A stretch of 64,000 nucleotides of DNA from Marivirga aurantiaca. Lineage in GTDB: Bacteria; Bacteroidota; Bacteroidia; Cytophagales; Cyclobacteriaceae. Both the position numbers and the translations under genes were made by a program. Below the pieces are notes generated by a model. That model was given only the letters and a program-made list of their open reading frames with translations. It searched no databases and was not told the origin of the DNA. Each line of letters starts with the position of its first letter. Position 1 is the stretch's first letter. The stretch covers positions 1 to 64,000 of the forward strand of contig NZ_JAEQBW010000011.1 of NCBI RefSeq assembly GCF_016679925.1, read 5' to 3'. Below are positions 36,251-45,898 of the stretch, in pieces.

Positions 36251-38185
36251 ATGAATTTAGAATCAAAAATACCCGAAGGTTCATTAGCTGAAAAATGGAC
36301 AAATCATAAATTTAATGTAAAGCTGGTAAACCCGGCCAATAAGAGAAAGTACGATATTATTGTAGTAGGTACAGGTCTTGCCGGGGCTTCAGCTTCAGCT
36401 TCCCTTGCAGAACTTGGCTATAATGTGAAAGCTTTTTGCTTTCAGGACAGCCCAAGGCGTGCTCACTCCATAGCTGCACAAGGGGGAATTAATGCTGCAA
36501 AAAACTATCAAAATGATGGTGATAGTATTTTCCGTTTATTTTATGACACCATTAAAGGTGGCGATTACCGTTCCAGGGAAGCCAACGTTTACAGATTGGC
36601 TGAAGTAAGTGTCAATATCATTGACCAATGCGTAGCCCAGGGCGTTCCTTTTGCAAGGGAATATGGAGGGCTTTTATCCAACAGATCTTTTGGAGGTGCG
36701 CAGGTGTCACGGACATTTTATGCTAAAGGACAAACAGGCCAACAATTATTGCTCGGTGCCTACAGCGCATTAAGCAGACAAATAGCCAACGGAAAAGTAG
36801 AGATGTTTCCGAGACATGAAATGCTTGAATTGGTAAAAATTGAAGGTAAAGCAAAAGGAATTGTTACAAGAAATTTGGTAACAGGAAAAATAGAATCTCA
36901 TAGTGCCCATGCAGTAGTATTAGCCACTGGGGGATACGGCAACGTATTCTTCCTTTCTACCAACGCCATGGGCTCAAATGTAACAGCAGCCTGGAGAGCA
37001 CACAAGCAAGGCGCATTGTTTTCCAATCCTTGTTATACTCAAATTCACCCAACTTGTATTCCTGTAAGTGGTGACCATCAATCCAAGCTGACGTTGATGT
37101 CAGAATCCTTACGAAATGATGGCCGTGTTTGGGTTCCTGCTACGAAAGAGTTGGCTGAAAAAATCCGTAAAGGAGAAAAGCATCCAAATGATTTAACCAT
37201 AGACGAAAGAGATTATTACCTTGAAAGAAAATATCCTGCTTTTGGTAATCTTGTTCCACGTGATGTAGCATCAAGAAATGCAAAATATGTATGTGATGAA
37301 GGCCGTGGAGTAAATGAAACAGGTAAAGCTGTCTACCTTGATTTCAGGGATGCTATTGAAAGGGATGGAAAAGACGTTATTGAAGGGAAATACGGTAACT
37401 TATTTGATATGTACATGCAGATTACCGGGGAAAATCCTTATAATCAACCTATGAAAATCTACCCTGCGGTCCATTATACAATGGGTGGCCTTTGGGCAGA
37501 CTACAACCTTATGACTAATGTGCAAGGTCTTTATGCAACTGGAGAAGCCAATTTTTCCGACCATGGAGCCAACAGACTGGGAGCAAGCGCTTTAATGCAA
37601 GGTTTAGCGGATGGTTATTTCGTATTACCATACACTATTGGTGACTTTTTAGCCGGTGAGAAATATGAAAAAATATCTACCGAACATGAAGAGTTCAAAA
37701 AAGCAGAGAAAGCAGTAAAAGATCAGATAGACAGGTTCTTAAGTATAAAAGGAACTAAATCTGTAGATCACTTCCATAAGGAGCTAGGAAAAATCATGTG
37801 GGACTACTGTGGTATGTCCAGAAATGCTGAGGGCTTAAAGAAAGCCAAAGTAATGGTACGTGAATTAAGGGAAGAATTTTGGAAAGATGTAAAAGTGCTG
37901 GGCACAAATGATGAATTCAACAATTCATTGGAGAAAGCCGGTAGAGTAGCGGATTTCTTCGAATTAGGTGAACTGATGATTGATGACGCTTTGCACAGAG
38001 AGGAGTCTTGTGGCGGTCACTTCAGGGAAGAATATCAAACTGAAGAAGGTGAAGCCAAGCGTAATGACGATGATTTTGCCTATGTAGCTTCATGGGAATT
38101 CACAGGAGTAGGCAATCCTGCGAAGCTTCATAAAGAAGATTTAATTTTTGAAAATGTTAAACTGACACAAAGAAGCTACAAATAA
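36251..38185 (+). CDS. sdhA: Succinate dehydrogenase/fumarate reductase flavoprotein subunit
   Basis: A 644-residue flavoprotein that oxidises succinate to fumarate. It has an FAD-binding start ([18 protein letters not shown]), the flavinylated histidine in [18 protein letters not shown] and the catalytic region with [15 protein letters not shown] and [12 protein letters not shown]. Length is normal for type B enzymes. It lies in the sdhCAB operon. Confidence 0.97.
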   Translation: MNLESKIPEGSLAEKWTNHKFNVKLVNPANKRKYDIIVVGTGLAGASASASLAELGYNVKAFCFQDSPRRAHSIAAQGGINAAKNYQNDGDSIFRLFYDTIKGGDYRSREANVYRLAEVSVNIIDQCVAQGVPFAREYGGLLSNRSFGGAQVSRTFYAKGQTGQQLLLGAYSALSRQIANGKVEMFPRHEMLELVKIEGKAKGIVTRNLVTGKIESHSAHAVVLATGGYGNVFFLSTNAMGSNVTAAWRAHKQGALFSNPCYTQIHPTCIPVSGDHQSKLTLMSESLRNDGRVWVPATKELAEKIRKGEKHPNDLTIDERDYYLERKYPAFGNLVPRDVASRNAKYVCDEGRGVNETGKAVYLDFRDAIERDGKDVIEGKYGNLFDMYMQITGENPYNQPMKIYPAVHYTMGGLWADYNLMTNVQGLYATGEANFSDHGANRLGASALMQGLADGYFVLPYTIGDFLAGEKYEKISTEHEEFKKAEKAVKDQIDRFLSIKGTKSVDHFHKELGKIMWDYCGMSRNAEGLKKAKVMVRELREEFWKDVKVLGTNDEFNNSLEKAGRVADFFELGELMIDDALHREESCGGHFREEYQTEEGEAKRNDDDFAYVASWEFTGVGNPAKLHKEDLIFENVKLTQRSYK

Positions 38186-38224
38186 TCTAAACTTATTATT
38201 AGCGGATTTTAAAAAATAACTGTT

Positions 38225-38974
38225 ATGAAATTTAATTTAAAAATCTGGAGACAGAAAAACAATAAAGACAAAGGCGGTTTTAAAGATTATGTACTTGATG
38301 GTGTATCTAAAGACATGTCCTTCCTGGAAATGATCGATATCCTGAATGAACAACTTACCGAGAAAAATGAGGATCCGGTTCATTTTGATCATGATTGCAG
38401 AGAAGGGATTTGCGGATCATGCAGTATGTATATCAATGGAAGACCGCATGGGCCTTTAAGGGAAGTGGCTACTTGCCAGTTACACATGAGAAGCTTTTCA
38501 GATGGTGAAACCATTGTAATTGAACCATTCAGATCTAAAGGATTCCCGGTAATAAAAGACCTGGCAGTAGACAGAGGTGCATTTGACCGCATTATTCAGG
38601 CAGGTGGTTACATCAGTGTCAATACCGGTGGTACACCAGATGCCAACGAAATCCCAATTTCCAAAACTGTAGCAGATGAAGCTTTCAATTCTGCTACCTG
38701 CATTGCTTGTGGTGCTTGTGTAGCTGCTTGTAAGAATAGTTCAGCCATGCTTTTTGTAGGGGCTAAAATATCTCAACTAGCTTTGTTGCCTCAGGGAAAA
38801 GTAGAGCGCAAAGAAAGAGCCCAGAAAATGGTGGCTCAAATGGATGCAGAAGGTTTTGGAGCTTGCACCAATACTGGAGCTTGTTCCATTGAATGCCCGA
38901 AGGGGATTACTTTCTCTAATATTGCCAGAATGAACAGGGAATATTTGAGTGCAGAAGTCACCAGTGAAAAATAG
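38225..38974 (+). CDS. sdhB: Succinate dehydrogenase iron-sulfur subunit
   Basis: A 249-residue iron-sulfur protein. The [2Fe-2S] ligands are in CREGICGSC with a later CQ. The two ferredoxin-type motifs are [11 protein letters not shown] and a [15 protein letters not shown]. It relays electrons from FADH2 in SdhA to the heme of SdhC. It lies 39 bases after sdhA and ends at a strong terminator. Confidence 0.97.
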   Translation: MKFNLKIWRQKNNKDKGGFKDYVLDGVSKDMSFLEMIDILNEQLTEKNEDPVHFDHDCREGICGSCSMYINGRPHGPLREVATCQLHMRSFSDGETIVIEPFRSKGFPVIKDLAVDRGAFDRIIQAGGYISVNTGGTPDANEIPISKTVADEAFNSATCIACGACVAACKNSSAMLFVGAKISQLALLPQGKVERKERAQKMVAQMDAEGFGACTNTGACSIECPKGITFSNIARMNREYLSAEVTSEK

Positions 38975-38993
38975 AAAATCAACTTAAGAAATG

Positions 38994-39019
38994 AAAAGGG
39001 CACTTCGCCCTTTTTTTTT
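38994..39019 (+). terminator. Rho-independent terminator of sdhCAB
   Basis: AAAAGGGC (38994-39001) pairs with GCCCTTTT (39007-39014) around ACTTC, followed by a continuing T-run to 39019. Confidence 0.92.
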
Positions 39020-39151
39020 GCTCTATATATTTTTCTTAACTTCATATTTTAAAAGAAACCAATAAATTGGTTGGAAAGCCTGTTTTCCTGTAAAAATCGC
39101 CAGGGCAATTTTTAATTTAATTCCGATCAAAACTGACCCTAACATAGTAAT

Positions 39152-40759
39152 ATGCATATAATAGACATACTCATTTTCATCGTTTACATAGTGGGAATGC
39201 TTGGTGTAGGTTATTATTTCTTCCGTAGTAACACCGGGTTAGATGATTATTATGTAGGAGGTAGAAATATGTCCAGCTGGCATATAGGACTTAGTGTGGT
39301 TGCAACAGATGTTGGAGGTGGTTTTTCAATTGGCCTTGGCGGACTTGGTTTCACTATTGGACTTTCCGGCTCCTGGATGCTATTTACTGGTCTTATTGGT
39401 GCCTGGCTGGCAGCAGTCTTTCTCATTCCTGTAGTGAGGGGAAATAAAGCTTTTGCCAAATTTCACACCATGCCACAAATTTTCGAATACTTTTTTGATA
39501 AAAAAGTAGCGTTGTTGGCTGCTCTTATATCAGCTATAGGCTATGCAGGATTTACCAGCTCTCAGTTGCTTGCAGGAGCCAAATTAGCCTCAGGCACTTT
39601 TCCTGAAGTAAGTCTAACCTCGGCCCTTGTGGTAATGGGGGCTATTGCTGTGATATATACAGTAATCGGAGGTATTAAAGCCGTGATTTATACTGATACG
39701 ATTCAGTGGATCATTCTTCTTTCCGGGTTGGTTTTCATTGGCATTCCTCTTTCCTATCAGGCAGTTGGGGGCATGAAAGCTATCAGGGAAACACTTGATC
39801 CCAGCATGTTAAGCCTTACCAATATTTCCTGGCAGGATATTGTTTATTGGGTAGCTACCATCATCCCCATATGGTTTGTGGGCATGACTTTGTACCAAAG
39901 AATATACGCCAGTAAAGATGTGAAAACCGCCAAAAAGGCCTGGTTTATTGCCGGGTTATTTGAATGGCCTGTAATGGCTTTTATGGGAGTAGCTTTGGGA
40001 CTCATGGCCAGAGTTGCTGCTGAACAAGGAATGTTTGCTCATTTAGGTACAATGGGGATAGTAGATGCAGATCCGGAACAAGGATTACCCATGATGTTGG
40101 CAACTGTTTTGCCTGTTGGTTTGTTAGGATTAATGATGTCTGCTTATTTTTCTGCAATATTGTCAACAGCTGATAGTTGCCTCATGGCATCTTCCGGAAA
40201 TATAGTTACGGATTTTATTCAAAAATTCTCCAATAGGTTTTCAACTGACAAATCATTTCTGCGTTTATCCCAATTAGTCACCTTTGGTGTTGGGATATTG
40301 GCCCTTCTATTGGCCAGCGTAATGGAAAACGTGCTGGATTTGATGCTTTATAGCTATGCCTTTATGGTCTCTGGTTTATTTATACCCATCATAGGAGGTC
40401 TTTTCTGGAAGAAAAGCAGCACAACCGCAGCTTTTTATTCTATGCTATCAGGAGGGTTCACCACTGCATTTTTGCAAGCAAACAAAGTAACTTTGAGCCT
40501 TGCGTCAACTCGTGAACAATTAATGGAAAGAATGGTAGATTTCAGTCACCTGATGGGATTTAATTCCAATGCCTTTGAGGCAATGACTCCCGGACAAATT
40601 GCTGAAACAGTTAACAAGATTCAAATAATAAGTATACCATTTACCAATTCGTTCTTTAAACTACCATTGAACCTTGATCCCAATGTATTTGGGATTACAG
40701 TATCAGCCATTATTTTCATTTCTTTCTCATATTTATTTCCCAATACTAAAAAAAAGTAA
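39152..40759 (+). CDS. Sodium:solute symporter (SSS family)
   Basis: A 535-residue polytopic transporter with about thirteen hydrophobic helices of the LeuT-type SSS fold. Characteristic are YYVGGRNMSSWHIGLSVVATDVGGG near the start and SAYFSAILSTADSCLMASSGN, which includes the sodium-site serines. Family members import sugars, amino acids, proline or nucleosides with sodium. The substrate is unknown. It heads a five-gene run (GNAT, racemase, amidohydrolase, alanine racemase), with only 4 bases to the GNAT gene, so an amino acid or acyl-amino acid is a reasonable inference. Confidence 0.9.
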   Translation: MHIIDILIFIVYIVGMLGVGYYFFRSNTGLDDYYVGGRNMSSWHIGLSVVATDVGGGFSIGLGGLGFTIGLSGSWMLFTGLIGAWLAAVFLIPVVRGNKAFAKFHTMPQIFEYFFDKKVALLAALISAIGYAGFTSSQLLAGAKLASGTFPEVSLTSALVVMGAIAVIYTVIGGIKAVIYTDTIQWIILLSGLVFIGIPLSYQAVGGMKAIRETLDPSMLSLTNISWQDIVYWVATIIPIWFVGMTLYQRIYASKDVKTAKKAWFIAGLFEWPVMAFMGVALGLMARVAAEQGMFAHLGTMGIVDADPEQGLPMMLATVLPVGLLGLMMSAYFSAILSTADSCLMASSGNIVTDFIQKFSNRFSTDKSFLRLSQLVTFGVGILALLLASVMENVLDLMLYSYAFMVSGLFIPIIGGLFWKKSSTTAAFYSMLSGGFTTAFLQANKVTLSLASTREQLMERMVDFSHLMGFNSNAFEAMTPGQIAETVNKIQIISIPFTNSFFKLPLNLDPNVFGITVSAIIFISFSYLFPNTKKK

Positions 40760-40763
40760 CAAC

Positions 40764-41201
40764 ATGGAATATCAAACATTAACATCAATAGACACAGCAA
40801 CCACTCTTCAAAAGAATGAGATAGCGGATTTCCTGTATACCCATCTGGATCAATACGGGGATAAAAAAGAAGACATTATGAAATGCCTTGATTATGCGCT
40901 AAGTTCTTTTGGGCATCAGGGTGGCTTTGTTGTGATGGCCAGGGAAAACAATGAAATCAAAGGGGCAGTAGTAGTAAACCAAACAGGGATGTCAGGTTAC
41001 ATACCTGATAACATATTGGTTTATATAGCTGTACACAGTGACCAGCGAGGCAAGGGAGTGGGCAAAGAGCTGATGAAAAAAGCCATTAGCATGGCCAAAG
41101 GGGATATCGCATTACATGTGGAGCCGGACAACCCCGCAAAATTTCTTTATGAAAAATTAGGTTTCACCAATAAATACCTTGAAATGAGGTTAAAAAAATA
41201 A
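40764..41201 (+). CDS. GNAT family N-acetyltransferase
   Basis: A 145-residue GNAT enzyme with VAVHSDQRGKGVGKELMKKA-like acetyl-CoA loop (RGKGVG) and a C-terminal FLYEKLGFTNKYLEMRL strand. The start at 40764 is used because the in-frame extension upstream lies within the transporter gene. It ends 2 bases before the racemase gene, so the two are translationally close and probably work on related substrates. Amino acid acetylation is plausible but unproven. Confidence 0.87.
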   Translation: MEYQTLTSIDTATTLQKNEIADFLYTHLDQYGDKKEDIMKCLDYALSSFGHQGGFVVMARENNEIKGAVVVNQTGMSGYIPDNILVYIAVHSDQRGKGVGKELMKKAISMAKGDIALHVEPDNPAKFLYEKLGFTNKYLEMRLKK

Positions 41202-41203
41202 TT

Positions 41204-42274
41204 ATGGCATTCTTAAAATTATATAGAGATAAGCTCAAACATAACTTCGACTTTCTTCATGAATTATTTACCAAAAACAATCTTGATTGGGGAGCTGTAA
41301 CCAAACTATTTTGTGGTAATGAATTATACCTTAGGGAAGTAATTAACCTTGGATTCAGGGAAATACATGACTCGAGGATCAGTAACTTGCAAAAAGTAAA
41401 AGCCATCGATTCTACTGTAAAAACATGCTACATCAAACCCCCCGCCAAACGAAGTATCAAAGATGTGGTAATGTATGCGGATATGAGTATGAATACTGAA
41501 TATTATACATTAAAATTACTCTCGGAAGAAGCTGTAAGACAAGAAAAAATCCATAAAGCCATCATTATGGTTGAAACCGGAGATTTACGTGAGGGAGTAA
41601 TGGGCGATCATTTAATTGACTTTTATGCCAAGGTTTTTGAGTTGCCCAACATTGAAATTGTCGGAATAGGCACTAACCTTAATTGTTTACATGGAGTAAT
41701 GCCTTCGCAGGATAAACTGATTCAATTAAGCCTTTATAAACAAATTATTGAGTTGAAGTTCAACAGGAAAATACCACTAGTTTCCGGAGGCACATCGGTT
41801 ACTATTCCTCTGATCATGAATAAGCAAATACCACAGGGAGTGAACCACTTCAGGATTGGTGAAACACTTTATTTTGGAGCAAACTTATTTGAAGAAACCA
41901 CTATTGAAGGAATGCATGATGATTGCCTTGAACTTTTTACTGAAATCATTGAAATTACTCAAAAACCTAAAGTACCAATGGGAGAAATGGCCGCCAATCC
42001 GCAGGGAATGATGACCGAAATAGACGAATCCTTATATGGCCAGACTAGCTTTAGAGCAATTTTAGATATAGGTGTCCTGGATATAGATCCTAAATACTTA
42101 ATTTTAGATGATTATGATTTTGAAGTAGTAGGCTCCAGTTCCGATATGATAGTGATCGACCTGGGAGATAACACTGCCAATCGTAAAGTAGGGGATTTAA
42201 TTAATTTCAAACTGAAATATATGGGTGCATTGGGAATTCTCAACTCTAATTATATTGAAAAAACTGTGGAATAA
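41204..42274 (+). CDS. Alanine/ornithine racemase-family PLP enzyme
   Basis: A 356-residue PLP enzyme of the fold III racemase family, different from the true alanine racemase encoded 1.3 kb downstream. The PLP lysine is in WGAVTKLFCGN. Other landmarks are ETGDLREGVMG, GIGTNLNCL and SGGTSVTIPL, typical of the ornithine racemase/YhfX-like branch. A basic amino-acid racemase is the best guess. The GNAT partner lies 2 bases upstream. Confidence 0.83.
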   Translation: MAFLKLYRDKLKHNFDFLHELFTKNNLDWGAVTKLFCGNELYLREVINLGFREIHDSRISNLQKVKAIDSTVKTCYIKPPAKRSIKDVVMYADMSMNTEYYTLKLLSEEAVRQEKIHKAIIMVETGDLREGVMGDHLIDFYAKVFELPNIEIVGIGTNLNCLHGVMPSQDKLIQLSLYKQIIELKFNRKIPLVSGGTSVTIPLIMNKQIPQGVNHFRIGETLYFGANLFEETTIEGMHDDCLELFTEIIEITQKPKVPMGEMAANPQGMMTEIDESLYGQTSFRAILDIGVLDIDPKYLILDDYDFEVVGSSSDMIVIDLGDNTANRKVGDLINFKLKYMGALGILNSNYIEKTVE

Positions 42275-42396
42275 GCTCAAAAACCAACCTTAGAATTCTC
42301 TTAATTATTTAAGAACATTTCTTATTTGTTAAATTGGAAAAGAAATACAAGATATAGTATTCGTAAATGCTTATCATCTGTAAACAATTTTTATTT

Positions 42397-43545
42397 ATGC
42401 CATTTTCACCTGATTTAGATGAACTCAAAACTTTAAGACAAGAGTTACACCAAAATGCAGAATTATCCAACCATGAAAAGAAAACTGCTGAAATTATTAA
42501 ACATTATTTATCAAAATATGATCCTGACGAAATAATTGAAAATATTGGCGGCTATGGCTTGGTTGCAATATTTAAAGGTAAAAAGAAAGGAAAGAATATA
42601 GGAATCAGGGCTGATATGGATGCTTTGCCTATTGCTGAACATCTTGAATTGACTTATAGCTCTACAACCGAAAATGTCGCCCATAAATGTGGTCATGATG
42701 GCCATATGACGATGGTATCGGGACTTGCTGCTTATCTTCATGCCAATAAGCAGGAATTCGGTGATGTGCATTTACTTTATCAGCCGGCTGAGGAAACAGG
42801 AGAAGGTGCCGAAAGGATAAGTAAAGGTTTAACCGAGAAAAATATTCAACTTGATTATTTATTCGGGTTACATAATCTGCCGGGATTTGCCAAAGGGGAA
42901 ATAGTTTCTAAAAAAGGGACTTTTGCCGCAGCATCCAAAGGGATGGTCATCAAACTCACAGGAGATACAAGCCATGCTGCAGAACCCGAGAATGGAAGAA
43001 GCCCGGTCCTGGCCATTTCCAGAATAATAGCAGAAATGACAGATGCCCACAAAAATCATTCATTTTCTGCACTTACCCTGGCTACGGTAATCCACGTGCA
43101 AATGGGAGAAATTGCCTTTGGCACTACCCCGGGATATGGAGAGGTAAGAATTACCTTACGAGCCATGGAGGACAATGACATGAACCAACTCACTCATATA
43201 GCAGAAAATTTAGTGAAAGAATCGGCTGAAGAATATGGATTAGACCATGATATCAGTTATATAGAAAGTTTCCCGGCCACGGAAAATAGTGAAGCCTTAT
43301 TTGAAACAATAAAAGAAGTAGCACTATCAAAAGATATGACCTTTAATGAAATAGAAAAACCCTTTAAATGGAGTGAGGATTTTGGACATTTCAAAAAAAT
43401 AACGCAGACAGGTTTTTTCGGATTAGGTGCAGGTGAGAGTACTCCCGGGTTGCATAATAAGGAGTATGATTTTCCGGATGACATTACTGAAAATGGCCTT
43501 CAAATGTATATTGGTTTAATAGAACATCTTGCTAAAAATGTATAA
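42397..43545 (+). CDS. M20D family amidohydrolase (N-acyl amino acid or related)
   Basis: A 382-residue metal-dependent amidohydrolase. Metal and catalytic elements are HKCGHDGHMTM (cysteine and histidine), the glutamate pair in PAEETGEGAE, FGLHNLPG and the late histidine in TPGLHNKEYDFPDD; GIRADMDALPI holds the conserved aspartate. These enzymes release amino acids from N-acyl (often N-acetyl or indole-acetyl) conjugates. The start at 42397 is favoured over 42367 because MPFSPDLDELKTLRQELHQ matches the family N terminus. It overlaps the alanine racemase gene by 8 bases. Confidence 0.88.
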   Translation: MPFSPDLDELKTLRQELHQNAELSNHEKKTAEIIKHYLSKYDPDEIIENIGGYGLVAIFKGKKKGKNIGIRADMDALPIAEHLELTYSSTTENVAHKCGHDGHMTMVSGLAAYLHANKQEFGDVHLLYQPAEETGEGAERISKGLTEKNIQLDYLFGLHNLPGFAKGEIVSKKGTFAAASKGMVIKLTGDTSHAAEPENGRSPVLAISRIIAEMTDAHKNHSFSALTLATVIHVQMGEIAFGTTPGYGEVRITLRAMEDNDMNQLTHIAENLVKESAEEYGLDHDISYIESFPATENSEALFETIKEVALSKDMTFNEIEKPFKWSEDFGHFKKITQTGFFGLGAGESTPGLHNKEYDFPDDITENGLQMYIGLIEHLAKNV

Positions 43546-44728
43546 CACCAAAGATCCTTTTAATACTTCACAAATACAGATCAGCAAACCTGCTGTTAAG
43601 CAGAATGTTAAATTTGTAAAGAAGCTAATTGGCAAGAACGTTAAACTGTCAGCAGTGGTAAAAGGAAATGCCTATGGGCATGGAATAGAGCAAATGGTTG
43701 AGATTTTCGAGTCTTTCAAGCTCACTCACCTTTCCGTTTTTTCGGCTCATGAAGCTTTTCGGGTATGCCAGGTAAAGCATCCAAACACACAAGTTATGAT
43801 TATGGGATGGCTGAATGATGATCAGATATCCTGGGCAATAGAGAATGATGTTGAATTTTATGTGTTTGACATCGACAGACTTTCAGAAGCAATAAAACGT
43901 GCTAAGGAGATTGGCAAAAAAGCCAAAATCCATTTAGAGGTGGAAACAGGAATGAACCGCACAGGCCTGGAAGAAAAATATTTCCCGGATGCGATCAAAA
44001 TGATGTCTGAGAATCTGGAACATCTCATATTTGAAGGCATGTGCACTCATTATGCAGGTGCAGAAAGCATATCCAATTACCTAAGAATCAAAGACCAAAT
44101 AGAATTGTTTGGCAGGTATTTGGAAGAATTTAAAAAACATGACCTTGTGCCTAACATAAAACATACAGCTTGTTCTGCAGCCGTAGTTTCTTACCCGGAA
44201 ACTCAAATGGACATGGTGCGAGTAGGGATTTTATTGTATGGCTTTTGGCCCAGCAGAGAGACTTTCATCCATTATCTTAGAAGTAATGGTTTTAATGAAA
44301 AAGGAAAAGAGAAATCAAGTGATCCTTTGAAGAGAGTAATCAGTTGGAAAAGTAAAATAATGTCACTCAAAGATTTGCCGATGGGTGAATTTGTTGGTTA
44401 CGGCACAAGCTATCAGGCTCCTAAAAAAATGAAAATAGCCACAGTACCCGTGGGCTATGCTTATGGCTTTTCCAGATCTTTGAGTAACCAGGGCAGGGTA
44501 ATAGTGAATGGGAAGCGCGTTGCGGTAATTGGTACCGTAAATATGAACCTTATGATCATTAATGTGAGTGAATGTAAAGAGGTGAAAAAAGGAGATGTAG
44601 TGACCATTATAGGTGCTCAGGGCAAAGTAAAAGTAACTGTAGCTAGCTTTGGTGAAATGAGTAATTTATTGAATTATGAGCTATTGAGCCGATTACCAAT
44701 GGATATACCGAGGGAAGTAGTAGATTAA
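43538..44728 (+). CDS. alr: Alanine racemase
   Basis: A 396-residue PLP enzyme that makes D-alanine for peptidoglycan. The PLP lysine is in SAVVKGNAYGHG, the catalytic tyrosine in EFVGYGTSYQAPKK, and VNMNLMIINV lies near the PLP end of the C-terminal domain. An in-frame TTG at 43529 is also possible but the ATG at 43538 overlaps the upstream stop by the usual few bases. It is the last gene of the amino-acid run. Confidence 0.92.
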   Translation: MYNTKDPFNTSQIQISKPAVKQNVKFVKKLIGKNVKLSAVVKGNAYGHGIEQMVEIFESFKLTHLSVFSAHEAFRVCQVKHPNTQVMIMGWLNDDQISWAIENDVEFYVFDIDRLSEAIKRAKEIGKKAKIHLEVETGMNRTGLEEKYFPDAIKMMSENLEHLIFEGMCTHYAGAESISNYLRIKDQIELFGRYLEEFKKHDLVPNIKHTACSAAVVSYPETQMDMVRVGILLYGFWPSRETFIHYLRSNGFNEKGKEKSSDPLKRVISWKSKIMSLKDLPMGEFVGYGTSYQAPKKMKIATVPVGYAYGFSRSLSNQGRVIVNGKRVAVIGTVNMNLMIINVSECKEVKKGDVVTIIGAQGKVKVTVASFGEMSNLLNYELLSRLPMDIPREVVD

Positions 44729-44772
44729 TCTTCAATTTTTTCTAATTTTACTGGATTCTAATTTTATTACAG

Positions 44773-45483
44773 ATGAGACATCGCTTTTTATTCCTTTTAA
44801 CACTTATTTCTTCGGTTATTTATACTAATAGGGCATATTCTCAAATGTATAACTCAGTAGCTGTTGAAGCTACTTTAAGAAAAGCAGAAGATAGTCGAAT
44901 AAGTGAGATAAAAACAAACATTTACATCAGTTCAAGTGGTAAAATGGTTACCTACTATTCAAAACCTGATAATATAGTAATCATAAATAATGAAAAAGGG
45001 AATGTGAGTATTTATGATAAAAACAATAATACTGTGGTTCAATCACAAAATTCGCATTACAGTAGTAAAACAAATCAACTTTATTATTTCCTTAATAATA
45101 AAAAAGGTGATTTAGGTTTGTCTGAAATTGGATTTTCAATAAAAGATGTTTCTTATGAAGATGGGTTAACTGTTACTATCTGGACTCCTCCTATGGATGG
45201 TATGAAATATTTTTCTTCAGTAAAACTTGTCCATGATAATGATAACCCTATCTATATGGAGTATTTAGATAATAATGAGATGGTGGTAAAGAAAGTATAT
45301 TTTTATCATTATGAAAAATTTGATCACTTTGACATTCCTAAATCCATTACACAAATAGATTTTAAGTCAGAAAATGATTCAATAGTTTCAAAAACACAGT
45401 TCAAAAATGTTAGTTTTGATTCTTCAGAGATAGTCGAAAAATTAGCATATAAAATACCCAATGATGCTAAGCTTATTAAATAA
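44773..45483 (+). CDS. Exported LolA-fold-like protein of unknown function
   Basis: A 236-residue protein with a signal peptide (about residues 1-23, ending AYSQ) and a beta-rich body (KTNIYISSSGKMVTYYSKPDNIVIINNEKG, TIWTPPMDGMKYFSSVKL) whose pattern of strands resembles LolA/LolB lipoprotein carriers and outer-membrane lipoprotein-sorting domains. I do not see a defined ligand motif. It is the first gene of a four-gene overlapping unit and overlaps the YidD-like gene by 23 bases. Confidence 0.65.
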   Translation: MRHRFLFLLTLISSVIYTNRAYSQMYNSVAVEATLRKAEDSRISEIKTNIYISSSGKMVTYYSKPDNIVIINNEKGNVSIYDKNNNTVVQSQNSHYSSKTNQLYYFLNNKKGDLGLSEIGFSIKDVSYEDGLTVTIWTPPMDGMKYFSSVKLVHDNDNPIYMEYLDNNEMVVKKVYFYHYEKFDHFDIPKSITQIDFKSENDSIVSKTQFKNVSFDSSEIVEKLAYKIPNDAKLIK

Positions 45484-45898
45484 AAAAATCTTCATTCTAT
45501 TGTTTTTATTTTTTACTCATATTTCCAGTAAAGGACAATCGATTATTCATGATTTAGATTTAATCAAGAGCAACAATAAAAAAGACGTAGTTATTAAAGA
45601 AATAGAGCCCGAAAAAAAAATTCTACAAAAAATCAATCCTTTAAACATCCTTTACACCTCAAGCCTTACTTTCTACCAAAAAAATATAAGTGTCCAGATT
45701 GCCGCCAATTGCGTATTTGAGAAATCATGTTCTCATTTCAGTAAAGACTTAACCCAGGAATTTGGAATATTGGGAGGTGTGATACTTTCAATAGATAGGC
45801 TAAGCAGGTGCAATAGAATTTCCCTTTTAGAAACAAGTCCGCTTAACTTCAATAAAGAAGGTAGGATTAAAGAGAGTATCAATGATTATAGGTTTTAG
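45461..45898 (+). CDS. Exported YidD-like (membrane protein insertion efficiency factor) protein
   Basis: A 145-residue protein whose residues 60-130 match the YidD domain: FYQKNIS (71-77), C84, KSCSHF around C90, a GG at 105-106 and RLSRCN (113-118). Ordinary YidD is a small protein on the cytoplasmic face of the membrane. This one has a hydrophobic N-terminal signal (about residues 8-25, FILLFLFFTHISSKGQS) that should place it in the periplasm. It is translationally coupled to its neighbours (23 and 17 bases overlap). The PSCSxY of typical YidD is changed to KSCSHF. Confidence 0.78.
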   Translation: MMLSLLNKKIFILLFLFFTHISSKGQSIIHDLDLIKSNNKKDVVIKEIEPEKKILQKINPLNILYTSSLTFYQKNISVQIAANCVFEKSCSHFSKDLTQEFGILGGVILSIDRLSRCNRISLLETSPLNFNKEGRIKESINDYRF

